From an uncultured Methanobrevibacter sp. (lineage in GTDB: Archaea; Methanobacteriota; Methanobacteria; Methanobacteriales; Methanobacteriaceae), in the NCBI RefSeq assembly GCF_946408925.1, contig NZ_CAMJUE010000012.1:1-41837 (forward strand): DNA of 41,837 nt, in the 5' to 3' direction. This document shows, in pieces, positions 11,301 to 16,696 of the stretch (position 1 is the first letter of the stretch; every line of letters begins with the position of its first letter). The notes under the pieces were generated by a model. That model searched no databases. It saw nothing but the letters and a program-made list of their open reading frames with translations, and was not told the origin of the DNA. The position numbers were made by a program, and so were the translations under genes.

Positions 11301-11443
11301 ACATTTGCTTTTTCAATGGTGTTTTGATTGTTTGTGTCAGATACTGTCACGTTATCAGACAAATCACCTGCGGATACAAATGAAAGTGCTGATAAAAACA
11401 CCAGTGCCATGCAAATCATTACAACTATTTGCTTTCTACTAAT
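1..11443 (-). CDS. Giant adhesin-like surface protein (3' end outside window)
   Basis: A minus-strand frame stays open for about 3,814 codons and leaves the window at its left edge; I checked the frame at about a dozen points and found no stop. It starts with a signal peptide (SRKQIVV then MICMALVFLSALSFVSA). Next come a dimer-like N-cap (INISKSITLDGKG) and a right-handed beta-helix of dozens of GGAIY-type repeats (about 11150-6050). An Ig-like segment follows (about 5980-5370), then at least 15 DUF11/TIGR01451-type modules (5370-1). The likely start is ATT at 11443: GAGGT lies 6 nt upstream (11450-11454), and only this start gives the signal peptide a basic n-region. The first ATGs are at 11419 and 11410. 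Known family role: exported cell-surface protein probably binding partner cells or host material; the ligand cannot be read from the sequence. A TATA element at 11497-11512 suits its promoter. Confidence 0.9.
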   Translation of the reverse strand, partial: MSRKQIVVMICMALVFLSALSFVSAGDLSDNVTVSDTNNQNTIEKANVQQEILGESQDTFDDLDKVIHNSSVVEGGVVELNTDYTFSDADNATVGTGGINISKSITLDGKGYTLSGSDKSAILRITNNSHVILVNITFTNANATDGGAIYIESGSTVEIRDCSFQSNFASNNGGAIFIASDSLTSTSTIINSVFSKNSALGNGGAIYDTSSTLNVTLSSFSYDNATYGGGLYVGGVTHISQTVFDHESASGGGAIELLDDIENYSTIENSTFQNCYSIGDGGAGYIRTGNAVVKNVKFINNTAGDDGGALYWEGNDGLMYNITCINCKGISIDKPNNDTSSTRGGAICLTGNNISIVKSTFTSCIAYMDDGKDSSKVDGGAIFATGNDVIMREVTFSDCSAINGGGALYVIGNDTHIIDCSFDDSNAKDGAALYVEGDLCHLYNSTFTNNIAEDDGGAIYWEGSDGIMYNITCTNNKGISSGTSSSRGGTICLTGDNVTVSKSSFKTSSVTIASSRDSSKIDGGALFLTGNDIIIKETVFDDCKATNGGGAIYIIGNNTHLLDCNYTNTQALVGGAIFISGNDAVVDDSLFRYNNAKGATQADGGTGGAIYVDGRGAVISNSDFAYDTSVRYGGSIAVWGPDAIITNNTFDNSTATEFYGGAIFVNGFNATISYSNFTRSKTINDYTRGGAIDVGGDNANIFGCNFYDCYSHYGGDIYVNGANAIIDSSNFEHGGKYNGKYSYEGGAIFVNGTHTTILKSNFSDLDSVENGGAIYIAGTNTNISQSSFLECDANGVDKTHGGWGGAIYISGADTNIEKSNFTSCDALNSNSCGGAIYINGANTLIKESAFDNCEAERGRGGDIYVFGNGARIEDSTFKDSQSLYGGAIYLEAWGAVIKKSNVTDCFASNNGGAIYVAGGGTNIIESSFEGCTIGANTQNDGGGAIYINGPDTHISASEFNNNVVAGSARGGAIYIMGERTIIEGSEFNASSANEGGIIYIQGEQAIIDSSTFANSSSKVNGGAIFIHGDDATIRGSHFENVKAYSNSADCKGGAIYVDGENTNILTSSFDACSAKTEGGAIYIADMGTTVAYSNFTHSSAKTGGAIFINGINTTITYCNINNNTATSAGAIKVSGNDSYISNCNISYNRATSGAGGAVDIGGERASVLYSYLSFNKATANGGAINWEGGHGSDSIIGTTFVNNTSTGPQGGGAIFWTQGGAIASGGLIKDCIFINNSAFNKHGGALNWYRTIDSTIDNCLFINNYASSDGGALYTGDQNGNSRNLTFINSQFYNNTAAKHGGAIANQMAKSYIFNITFDGNKAGYSGGSILMKEGPARDSVIDHCYIYNSYCDQHGDKYGDGGGAIHIQDENITISNCAIINSTANKTFGGAIAFEYKTDEKSRTARYGSLINVTIQNVKTNSGNGGAIFWSGDYGYMYNVTIFNASSNSDYNTAANGGAIYVSGSNCNFDLINIASSSSNNKNTASSNQVNGGAIHVSGADNVLTNVTIDDSQSATVRMNGKGGAIYWAGELGTLINATISNTLANGEGGAIYWSGNSPTVENISIEYSQTNVTDSSSADGGAIYSKTIDNLKNVYIINALASTSEGDVHGGAIYYSGMYMDNVTVIGSRATTDSGKSYGGAIYWLSGGSGYLTNSSFERNTADYGGAIYTLRTLNIDNTSFTGNVALDGGALYGAAGCLLTNTTFILNSAKRGGAIFTNKVYLRIDESSSLKNNTAEEKGGAIYYIHRSGVSSYIRNTDLVNNTAFQGSAMYTTNFFELTNVTLLDNQANSKEFIEKHVGVDETGRNYTSAVFVGFDNVLNAIWVEESTINVACKNVTYWGVNGINVSNSKPRKSDREVWQNVSVEMFNGDGERIRVVDLVTDADGRVIYYFTPEEDETYYFAYTHETDRYYTYLRDTLSNRSLVKIYAYNPIYYNQNQTLLISLTDGAWGDLNGTVTVRFNDTTNTTFIINVTNGTYRIENISGIPIGKYNVTASFDGDNDHTGDTDWVVFEVLPYDDLHITKDVNITADYVNVTDYIKYTINVTNHGPSDGRGVNVTEILSPYLKLIKSNATRGSYNYTGGYWYIGDLAVNETVTLTIIARVIHEGPITNTVWVTGLGNDTNLTNDIDSAHNFTALNIVDVRIVKEINASKLINVTDTIKYTITVYNDGPCNATGVVVGEVLDYHLSPISIDASVGTYANGTWNIGRLNNGTNATLTIVARVVYSGNITNEVRVTCFENDTNLTNNYDNVTNLAIAYVDLQIIKEVNVTRPVNVTDKIKFTIHIYNAGPANATGVFVSEILNEHIRMISHNETIGRFDGSTWIINDLNAGEHHNLTIIAEVISAGNITNEVNITSIDNDTNLTNNHDNITNITALPIVDLVIRKEVNVSTVVNVEDIIKFTITVHNNGPCDATNVNVTEKLSKLLKVTENGINATKGTYNLTTGIWTIGDMPAYSEFVLTIICKVMTNGTIANVVAVNSTENDTNTSNNIYNITNITALPIVDLSINKTVNITSYANVSDIIKFTITLHNAGPSNATNVWFTEKLSPYLKLLNATGPGYYNITSGVWYIGEVKSNETVNLTLVCKIIGNGTVINEVNVTSYENDTNTTNNWVGIVFAALPIVDVDIIKTIDVNSTVVNFGDKIKFTITVHNKGPSNATGVYVDETLDTTHLKLISANATVGNYSGNTWTIGKLNNGSTAILTIVCEAVELGNFTNFVEVFSYENDTNTSNNNDTIDNITIIPVVDLEITKTATIWGGTSYVEVGGTVQFIITVVNKGLCDATNVTVVEKLSPLLRLAYPPSAIYNATTGIWYIGNLAKGHFAELILICEVISNGTISNFVSVNSTENDTNMSNNNYTIDNITAIPIVNLIITKEVNETVVNVTDKVKYTITVYNDGPSNATQVNVSEVLDKDYLRLISAVTNAGYFNATGGYWYIGNLTNKTRVSLTIECEVIKGGFVYNYVNVTRYENDTNPYDDWDDVTFKALPIVDIIITKQADFNGSVNVTDKITFTITVHNRGPSNATSVMVYEILNTTYLRFVSYSSTKGEYNGVSWFVGNLNNGSTEVLNITAEVIAAGNFSNFVNVTSYQNDTNMTNNYANITNITSYYWVDLDITKFASVWGGTSYVLVGGNVQFTINVVNKGPCEARNVTVTEVLADGLKFYSKYTATGDYNETSGIWNIGTMAKGQFAQLIVVATVMKAGNVSNFVSVNTTDNDTNMSNNNYTIDNITALPTVNLIIDKTVNQTLVVIGDRVEFNITVTNKGLCNATEVNVTEIINDRDFRIISNHTDTNYYNHTGGYWYIGNLNVNETVNLTIVCEVLRDGIIPNRVEVTSYENDTYPYDNWDIVYVSTEPIVDIIITKVSNATNGTVHIYDIIEFNITVHNAGPSNATSVIVAEPLKTQYFRIISNRTTTAAEYDGFTWNIGNLANNATETLTIVCQVVALGDLSNYANVTVYQNDTNTSNNEVNITVKSLPIVDLNITKVVDYGNGTVNVGDYVQFTIRVVNEGPCDATNVTVIEKLSSLLNMTSCHVSEGGGSYNVTTGIWYIGDLKAKASVSLTIGATVKSNGTISNFVVVTSNETDTNTSNNNYTIDNITALPVVDLNITKTVNVSHVNATDSVLFTIIVHNKGPSNATKVNVTEIFDENIFKLISNYTEAGYYNLTGGYWYIGNLNANETVNLTLVCKVLIDGTFRNYVNVTSYENETAPGDNWAEVWLTAYKLVDIVITKEVNVTKVNVSDKVKFTINVTNKGPSNATGVFVGENLDTNYLRLVSSNATVSEFVGNTWVIGNLASGATETLTIICEVISVG
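6050..11150 (-). repeat. Beta-helix (Pmp-like) repeat region of the giant adhesin
   Basis: On the plus strand the tract shows recurrent gcaccacc/ataaat blocks; read on the minus strand these encode GGAIYI-type turns followed by NSxFxxNxA strands. Spacing is about 25-40 residues per rung. This is the pattern of right-handed parallel beta-helix or polymorphic-membrane-protein-like repeats in methanogen adhesins. One segment has been duplicated internally (about 9770-10115 against 10200-10560). Confidence 0.8.
9767..10560 (-). repeat. Internal segmental duplication in the beta-helix
   Basis: The stretch 9767-10115 and the stretch 10198-10560 share the same order of motifs (acctataa..ata, catcattaccggta, gtaagacatatt, taatattatacat, ccttcccagtata). 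The offset is 431 bp at the left end and 447 bp at the right, so small in-frame indels have accumulated. This is a tandem duplication of roughly four to five helix rungs. Confidence 0.65.
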
Positions 11444-11454
11444 AATATTACCTC

Positions 11455-11876
11455 ATTTCAATCAATCAATTTTTTCATGTAGAAACTAAGAGTGGATATA
11501 ATAATATATATTATTAAGATAAACCCCATATATAATATTTTTCTTTAAGGTAATCAAAAAATAATTAAAAATTATTCAATAAATTGATTAAAATGATGAA
11601 TTAATTTTAATCATAGCAAATTAATGGGCAAGATAATGTTTTAAAATGCAAAAATTGGATAAAAATCATTCATTCTACAATAGAAATTACAAAACATTGA
11701 AATAAAAAAAATGCAAAAAAATAAACAAATAATATTCAAAAATTAGAAAAAATGAATGAATATTTTTGAAGTTAAAAATTATGTATAAAATAAACACAAG
11801 AAATGAATCAAAATTTAAACAAAAGGAGCGTGAAAAAATATACAATATAAAAAAATGGTGAAAAAAATAAGAAATG
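11455..11876. other. AT-rich intergenic region
   Basis: Lies between the giant adhesin promoter and the 3' end of the S3Ae gene. I see the adhesin TATA element, A/T runs and the S3Ae terminator at its right border, but no convincing ORF, tRNA or structured RNA. Confidence 0.5.
11497..11512 (-). promoter_or_regulatory. TATA box of the giant adhesin gene
   Basis: On the minus strand this reads ATATATTATTATAT-like sequence about 50-70 bases upstream of the proposed start, leaving room for a leader of roughly 30 nt that contains the GAGGT ribosome binding site at 11450-11454. Confidence 0.4.
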
Positions 11877-11900
11877 AAAGTAATCCTATTTGATTACTTT
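11861..11900 (-). terminator. Terminator hairpin of the S3Ae gene
   Basis: A perfect 9-bp inverted repeat (11877-11885 AAAGTAATC with 11892-11900 GATTACTTT) has a 6-nt loop and overlaps the S3Ae stop codon. On the minus strand it is followed by CATTTCTTATTTTTTT, a T-rich tract suited to archaeal termination. Confidence 0.65.
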
Positions 11901-12467
11901 ACTTTTGATGATTTCAACCCTTTTGAGAGGGTATATTTTTTTAGCGTTGTGGTAAATTTCAGATGCTAGTTTACCGTTTACACATACCTGTACCAAATCA
12001 TCAAATGATCTTTCAGCTGCTGCTTCAATGAGCAAGTCTTCGATGGTTTTTCTCATGTATCTTTGTTGGGAAGATTTTGCTCTTCTGATGGTTACAGCTA
12101 AAACTTGTAATTTTAATTTGCGGTCATCTTTTGTTTTTACAATTGCTGAAGCGTCGATTCTAGAGGTTCCTCTTCTAATCATGCTTCTTACGTAATCGGT
12201 TGTTGTTTTGTGACCTGTGAATTTGGTGTTTGCAACGTTTCCTGCAACATTGTCAATTTCAAATCTGAGTTTGATGTATTGTTTTGAGAAGTCTCCGGTT
12301 AATTCCCTCATGGTAACTTCAACTCCTCTTCCGATGAGAAGTTCAGGATCTTTAGCTGGAGTTTCTCCAATTTCTTTATCTTCAAAGTTCACTGGTGTTT
12401 TAATAGTATACCAGGATTTTTCTTTCCATGTATCACGTACTCTACGTCTTGCTTTTGCTTTTGCCAT
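11886..12467 (-). CDS. rps3ae: 30S ribosomal protein S3Ae (eS1)
   Basis: A 193-residue protein recognisable over its whole length as archaeal/eukaryotic-type ribosomal protein eS1 (S3Ae), a component of the small-subunit platform near the mRNA exit. It has a basic N-terminus (MAKAKARRRVRDTWKEKSW), the central GRGVEVTMRELTGDFS and MIRRGTSRIDA segments, and the C-terminal YPLKRVEIIK. Length is typical of the family. A TATA element at 12488-12497 sits about 25 bp from the ATG, so the transcript is short-leadered or leaderless, although GGATTGAT precedes the ATG. It appears to be transcribed alone, with its own terminator. Confidence 0.97.
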   Translation of the reverse strand: MAKAKARRRVRDTWKEKSWYTIKTPVNFEDKEIGETPAKDPELLIGRGVEVTMRELTGDFSKQYIKLRFEIDNVAGNVANTKFTGHKTTTDYVRSMIRRGTSRIDASAIVKTKDDRKLKLQVLAVTIRRAKSSQQRYMRKTIEDLLIEAAAERSFDDLVQVCVNGKLASEIYHNAKKIYPLKRVEIIKSKVIK

Positions 12468-12487
12468 TATATCAATCCTATAATATT

Positions 12488-12497
12488 TATATATAAT
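12488..12497 (-). promoter_or_regulatory. TATA box of rps3ae
   Basis: TTATATATAA, self-complementary, centred about 25 bp upstream of the rps3ae ATG. It could in principle also drive a short plus-strand transcript ending at the hairpin at 12595-12617. Confidence 0.5.
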
Positions 12498-12796
12498 TCT
12501 AGCGTTACGCCATTAAAATTTTAAAACTAGTCTTAATTAAACTGTAAAAATGATTTTAAATAAGTATAGATTTACAATCGTTTATTTGACTATTGTGAGC
12601 TTGACTCACGTTTTTTTAAGTAAATATCTTTAATTAAGTTTTAATTTTTAAAACCCGCCCATAAAGGTTACAATTAATTATTTTATTACTGGTATATAAA
12701 GATTATCAAAAATTGGAAAAAAAGCCGGAAATTTTGAAAATAAAATAAATAATAAATTTTCAACCACATATAATATATTTTCAAATAAAAATTATT
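12498..12796. other. Intergenic region upstream of rps3ae
   Basis: No credible gene. It contains a compact inverted repeat at 12595-12609 (GTGAG, loop CTTGA, CTCAC) directly followed on the plus strand by a run of seven T (12611-12617). This looks like an intrinsic terminator, although no plus-strand gene lies upstream. The rest is AT-rich. Confidence 0.4.
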
Positions 12797-12823
12797 TGAG
12801 CTTAAAATTTAATTTCAAGCTCA
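12781..12823 (-). terminator. Terminator hairpin after the NifX-like gene
   Basis: TGAGCTT (12797-12803) pairs with AAGCTCA (12817-12823); the inner AAAT/ATTT part adds four pairs past one mismatch. On the minus strand a T-rich stretch (ATTTTTATTT) follows. It would end the rtcB-mtnP-nifX-like transcript. Confidence 0.5.
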
Positions 12824-12876
12824 TAAACGAAGTTTTAGAGAAAAGTTACAATAGATTGAAAATCGTATACCATATA

Positions 12877-13197
12877 TTAGTTTTTCATGAATTCAACATG
12901 ATCGATGTATCTTTCAAGGACTTCATCAATCGGACCTTCATCCATGACAAGTTTAATGCCTGCATCTTCTGCTTTGATTTTTGATTTAAAACCATATTGA
13001 ACACAAATCAAAACATCACAGTCACTGCAGGTTTTAATTACCTTTCCGCCCTGATGTTTTGCATCTTCTGCAATTTCGATTTCTCTTTTCTCGACAAATG
13101 CCAGATCATCAGTGTAATCATAGATGTATAATGATTTTCCCTTTCCAAGGTGGAGGTCGACATTTTCCCCGTCACTTGACACTACAGCCAAACGCAT
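12877..13197 (-). CDS. NifX/NafY-type dinitrogenase cofactor-like protein
   Basis: A 106-residue protein with the fold signature of the nitrogenase FeMo-cofactor biosynthesis family (Pfam Nitro_FeMo-Co). It has an N-terminal MRLAVVSSDGENVDLHLGK strand-loop, a CSDCDVLICVQYG segment with three cysteines, and a C-terminal helix. Many methanogens carry such stand-alone proteins without fixing nitrogen, and the metal-cluster role here is unproven. GTGAT lies just upstream of the ATG. The gene follows mtnP by about 30 nt and is probably its operon partner. Confidence 0.8.
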   Translation of the reverse strand: MRLAVVSSDGENVDLHLGKGKSLYIYDYTDDLAFVEKREIEIAEDAKHQGGKVIKTCSDCDVLICVQYGFKSKIKAEDAGIKLVMDEGPIDEVLERYIDHVEFMKN

Positions 13198-13229
13198 TAA
13201 ATCACAACTCCCATTAATTATTTTAATAG

Positions 13230-13988
13230 TTATACTTCAGCACCATCCAATGCATGATTGCATATGCAATCCTGTGAATCATCAACATTTTTTATGAAAT
13301 TATATATCAGTTCAAGTAGGTCAGCTTCCTTTTCTTTCAGCATTTCAAAGACTTCATCAATGGTCAGTTCACTGTCTGAAATTCCTGAAGCATAGTTGGA
13401 GACTATGCATATTGAATTGTAGCATATTTCCCTTTCACGTGCAAGAGTGACTTCCGGAACACCTGTCATTCCCACAAGGTCCCCTCCAAGCATTTTAAAC
13501 ATTTTAATCTCAGCAGGAGTTTCAAATCTTGGCCCTTCTGTGCAGACATAGGTTGCCCCAAGAATCACATCACCGGATTTATCCAGAACATCACGCAAAG
13601 TTGGGCAATATGGCTCGGTTACATCTATATGTACAACCTTATCTTCATAGAAAGTTTTAACTCTATCCTGTGAAAAATCAAGAAAGTCATCAGGAATTAC
13701 AAATGATCCCGGCGGCAGTTCAGTATTCATTGAGCCCACTGAGTTTGTTGCAATGATTTTTGTAACTCCGACCTTTTTGAGGGCATCAATGTTTGCACGA
13801 TAGTTAATTTTATGTGGCGGAATGGAATGTCCGGAGGCATGTCTTGGAATGAAAGCCACCTTTTTGCCACAGATATCCAAAATGGATACCTCCACTTCGC
13901 CATAGTCAGTTTTAACCAATTCATTTATACTGGAATCTGCCTTTTGGGTGATTTCATAAACTCCGCTTCCGCCAATTATACCGATCAC
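13230..13988 (-). CDS. mtnP: Methylthioadenosine/methylthioinosine phosphorylase family
   Basis: A 252-residue member of the MTAP/PNP family. It carries the phosphate-binding GGSGVYE start, PRHASGHSIPPHKINYRANI-type core (split here as PRHASGH and KINYRA), TNSVGS, CTEGPRFETPAE, VGMTGVPE and NYASG. The family phosphorolyses 5'-methylthioadenosine, methylthioinosine or 6-oxopurine nucleosides. In methanogens the methylthioinosine activity is established for the Methanocaldococcus homologue, so the exact substrate here is open. The start is GTG, four nucleotides past the rtcB stop codon, with GGATGAT as ribosome site inside the rtcB end, so the two genes are translationally linked. Confidence 0.88.
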   Translation of the reverse strand: MIGIIGGSGVYEITQKADSSINELVKTDYGEVEVSILDICGKKVAFIPRHASGHSIPPHKINYRANIDALKKVGVTKIIATNSVGSMNTELPPGSFVIPDDFLDFSQDRVKTFYEDKVVHIDVTEPYCPTLRDVLDKSGDVILGATYVCTEGPRFETPAEIKMFKMLGGDLVGMTGVPEVTLAREREICYNSICIVSNYASGISDSELTIDEVFEMLKEKEADLLELIYNFIKNVDDSQDCICNHALDGAEV

Positions 13989-13992
13989 AGTA

Positions 13993-15441
13993 TCATCCTT
14001 TACAAACGGATAGCGGCCTTACTTTTGCAACAAGTTTGGCAATTCCGGTACTGTCGGATACTCTAACGACTGAATCAACATCCTTATATGCACCCGGAGC
14101 TTCCTCTTCGATTACATGTTTGCTTGTGGCCTTGATTTTAATGCCTTTTGATTCCAGATTACTTGTGATTTCATCAGCATCATAATCCTTTTTCGCTCTG
14201 GAACGGGACAGTACCCTGCCTGCTCCGTGTGCGGTTGAACCGAAAGTCTCTTCCATTGCCTTTTCGGTACCGTGCAGTACATATGAAGCGGTTCCCATTG
14301 TTCCTGGAATCAGTACAGGCTGTCCGATTTCACGGTATTTTTCAGGAACTTCCTCTCTTCCAGGTCCGAATGCTCTTGTTGCACCTTTACGGTGTACCAG
14401 GACTTCCTCTTCACGGTTGAATACCTTATGTGTTTCCATTTTGGCGATGTTGTGTGCAACATCATATACAATACTCATTTCCATGTCCTTTGCGGATTTT
14501 CCAAGAACATCCTCGAAGGTTTCACGTATCCAATGAGTCATCATTTGTCTGTTTGCCCATGCATAGTTGGCGGCAGCAGCCATTGCCTGAATGTAATCCT
14601 GTGCCTCTTTTGAATCCAGAGGAGCGCATGCAAGCTGCCTGTCATTGAGCTTGATTTTGTATTTCTTATATGCCTTGTCCATTATCCTCAGGTAATCTGA
14701 GCAGATCTGGTGTCCGCATCCACGGGATCCTGAATGAATCATTATCACTATCATTCCCTTTTCAAGGCCGTACACCTTTGCGGCCTCTTCGTTGTAGATT
14801 TCATCAACAATCTGCACTTCCAAAAAGTGATTTCCTGAACCCAGTGAACCGAGCTGAGGAATTCCTCTTTTTTTGGCCTTGTCAGACACTATGCTTGAGT
14901 CTGCATCAACCATTCTTCCGTTTTCTTCAAGGACTTCCAAATCTTCATCCCATCCGTAACCGTTTTTGACAGCCCATTCAGCCCCATAATCAAGCACGTC
15001 ATTGATTTCATCCTTTTTGAGTTTTATCTTGCCTTTGCTTCCCACACCTGAAGGTATGTTTTTAAAGAGCTTTTCTGTAAGTTCATCAAGCTTGTCCTCG
15101 ATATCCTCAAGCTTCAGGTTGGATTTAATCAGTCTCACTCCACAGTTAATGTCAAAACCGACTCCTCCTGGAGATACAATACCGTTTCTTAGGCTGAATG
15201 CCGCAACTCCACCTATTGGAAATCCGTATCCGAAGTGGATGTCAGGCAGCCCTATTGAGTATCTTTGAACCCCTGGAAGGCAAGCAACATTAACAATCTG
15301 TTCGATAGCACCGTCTTCCAAGTCATCGAAGTATTCGTCAGCTATATAAAACCTCCCGGAAGCTCTCATTGATTTGTTAAAAGATCCTGGGATTTCATAA
15401 ATGTTATCACTAACTTTTTTAATTTTATCTTTAATGCTCAT
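13993..15441 (-). CDS. rtcB: RtcB tRNA-splicing ligase
   Basis: The 482-residue protein is full length for archaeal RtcB and has no intein. RtcB joins 2',3'-cyclic phosphate/3'-phosphate ends to 5'-OH ends after tRNA intron removal, using GTP and Mn2+. Metal ligands are visible: C100 in GVGFDINC, H205 in GSGNHFLE, H236 in HSGSRGCGH and H330 in DVAHNIA. The guanylylated histidine is H405 in [14 protein letters not shown] lies 4 nt before the ATG. Its activator archease is encoded two genes upstream, and mtnP and a NifX-like gene lie immediately downstream in the same direction. Confidence 0.97.
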   Translation of the reverse strand: MSIKDKIKKVSDNIYEIPGSFNKSMRASGRFYIADEYFDDLEDGAIEQIVNVACLPGVQRYSIGLPDIHFGYGFPIGGVAAFSLRNGIVSPGGVGFDINCGVRLIKSNLKLEDIEDKLDELTEKLFKNIPSGVGSKGKIKLKKDEINDVLDYGAEWAVKNGYGWDEDLEVLEENGRMVDADSSIVSDKAKKRGIPQLGSLGSGNHFLEVQIVDEIYNEEAAKVYGLEKGMIVIMIHSGSRGCGHQICSDYLRIMDKAYKKYKIKLNDRQLACAPLDSKEAQDYIQAMAAAANYAWANRQMMTHWIRETFEDVLGKSAKDMEMSIVYDVAHNIAKMETHKVFNREEEVLVHRKGATRAFGPGREEVPEKYREIGQPVLIPGTMGTASYVLHGTEKAMEETFGSTAHGAGRVLSRSRAKKDYDADEITSNLESKGIKIKATSKHVIEEEAPGAYKDVDSVVRVSDSTGIAKLVAKVRPLSVCKG

Positions 15442-15505
15442 AGTATCACTGAAATATTATACTTTAATATATATTTGTGGTGTTTTAATAAGGTTTTGGT
15501 AAAAA

Positions 15506-15826
15506 CTATTTTCTAAACAGTGCAGACACGCCTGCTACAAGCAAGAACACTGCACTTAAAACATTGATGTATGCTGACCCTACAATTACAAACATGGTGG
15601 CGACTACGAATCCCACCCCAGCAATTTCAGGGTTTTTTCTAACGTAATATGTTGAAGCAATTCCCAAAATTGATGCAATAATTGCAACTATCCCTAAAAA
15701 TGGAGCATGCTCCATTCCGATGTTTTCAAGAAATATTAAAAACGATCCGGAAAATATTCCTATTACAGAACCCACAATCCCCATGACCATTTCAAAGTTT
15801 CTTGAGACGATTTTTGTTCTTTTCAT
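15506..15826 (-). CDS. Small membrane protein (DUF4064-like)
   Basis: About 106 residues with a short basic N-terminus (MKRTKIVSRNFE) and four hydrophobic segments rich in G, A, V and I, separated by short loops (YYVRKNPE between the second and third). This resembles the DUF4064 group of small four-helix membrane proteins; function unknown. I chose the ATG at 15826 because a TATA element (15846-15855) lies about 25 bp upstream, implying a leaderless or near-leaderless mRNA; a GTG at 15844 would add six residues. It sits between archease and rtcB. Confidence 0.75.
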   Translation of the reverse strand: MKRTKIVSRNFEMVMGIVGSVIGIFSGSFLIFLENIGMEHAPFLGIVAIIASILGIASTYYVRKNPEIAGVGFVVATMFVIVGSAYINVLSAVFLLVAGVSALFRK

Positions 15827-15845
15827 AATAATGGATATAGTCACT

Positions 15846-15855
15846 ATTATATATA
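15846..15855 (-). promoter_or_regulatory. TATA box of the small membrane protein gene
   Basis: Minus-strand TATATAATA-type sequence about 22-25 bp from the ATG at 15826, suggesting a start of transcription at or next to that ATG. Confidence 0.4.
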
Positions 15856-15899
15856 ATTATAATTATCTTTGAAAAAATAGGGCCAAATGACTGATGAAA

Positions 15900-16313
15900 T
15901 CATAAATCAACAATGGCCTGAAGTTTAACGCCGTCAGTTTTTTCAACTTTCATCTTATGAAATGTTATTGCCTTTATTTCAGTTTTTCTTTCGTGCTTAT
16001 CCCAATTTATCTCTTCACCTTTAATTTTGGCTGTAAGGTGCAGATTTTCATCAATTTTAACATGAAATTCACTGAAAAGCATGAATTCAACTTCATGATA
16101 AAACAGAAGCTCCTCCAGATAATCATATAAAAGAGACACTTCATCTTCTGATGTCAGTTCAAATTCAATTTCCCTTACTGACATTATATCGGAAGTATCT
16201 GAAATTATATTAAAAATCGCCAGTCCCGCATTTTCAAATGCCTCTTCCATATTCTTACCATATGCCTTAAGTCCAATATCGGCTGTTACTTCAAAATATT
16301 CATACTTTTTCAT
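15900..16313 (-). CDS. Archease, RtcB cofactor
   Basis: A protein of about 137 residues with the archease signature: YEYFEVTADIGLKAYG at the N-terminus (the Asp binds metal/Ca2+ in the family), YDYLEELLF in the middle, KAITFHKMKVE and the C-terminal acidic AIVDL. Archease promotes guanylylation of RtcB and allows multiple turnover. Location near rtcB on the same strand fits this. The ATG at 16313 has GTGAT 4 nt upstream; a GTG at 16322 would add three residues and would use that site as codons, so I prefer the ATG. Confidence 0.93.
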   Translation of the reverse strand: MKKYEYFEVTADIGLKAYGKNMEEAFENAGLAIFNIISDTSDIMSVREIEFELTSEDEVSLLYDYLEELLFYHEVEFMLFSEFHVKIDENLHLTAKIKGEEINWDKHERKTEIKAITFHKMKVEKTDGVKLQAIVDL

Positions 16314-16357
16314 GACTATCACATCAAAATATTATTTACCAAATGCTCTCACTCTTT

Positions 16358-16370
16358 GCTTATATATGTA
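16358..16370 (+). promoter_or_regulatory. TATA box of the 58-residue membrane protein gene
   Basis: GCTTATATATGTA on the plus strand, about 30-40 bp upstream of the ATG at 16400, which leaves a short leader containing the GTGAT ribosome site. Confidence 0.5.
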
Positions 16371-16399
16371 CTTTTTACAATTTTAATATAGTGATTAAA

Positions 16400-16576
16400 A
16401 TGATAGGCAATAAAGACACCACAATTCAAGTAGATTTAAGAAAAAGAAGTTCAGTGAAAGACGAATTAAATTATAGCAATTTAGACATTCAATCTTGCAT
16501 GGTAGTGCTTGTAGTAATAGCAGCATTACTTTTATCTGTTATTTCTGTTGTAGCAGCTCAAGCTCCAATCATTTAA
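16400..16576 (+). CDS. Small single-span membrane protein, unknown
   Basis: A 58-residue ORF starting at MIGNKDTTIQ. A charged cytoplasmic-type N-terminal half (QVDLRKRSSVKDELN) is followed by one strong transmembrane segment (MVVLVVIAALLLSVISVVAA) ending close to the C-terminus. The start is supported by GTGATT at 16391-16396, 4 nt before the ATG, and by a TATA element. An upstream in-frame ATG at 16343 would precede the promoter and is unlikely. I do not recognise the family. It is divergent from archease and convergent with cdc6. Confidence 0.6.
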   Translation: MIGNKDTTIQVDLRKRSSVKDELNYSNLDIQSCMVVLVVIAALLLSVISVVAAQAPII

Positions 16577-16620
16577 AACTGGAGTTAGCAAAAAAAACAA
16601 TGCCAAACCCTTAAAGCTGC

Positions 16621-16660
16621 ACATTAGACTATGAGCATGCCATGCAATATACTCTAATGT
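16621..16660. terminator. Two-part stem-loop between convergent genes
   Basis: ACATTAGA (16621-16628) pairs with TCTAATGT (16653-16660). Inside, GCAT/ATGC forms a second short stem, and an A-rich run follows. It sits between the stop of the 58-residue gene and the stop of cdc6, and could serve as a terminator for either strand. Confidence 0.45.
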
Positions 16661-16696
16661 TAACAGAAAAAAACTAATTTCCCACTACCGGAAAAT

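Noticed and set aside
13993-15441. Intein in RtcB
   Set aside because: The protein is 482 residues with all motifs at normal spacing, so no insertion is present.
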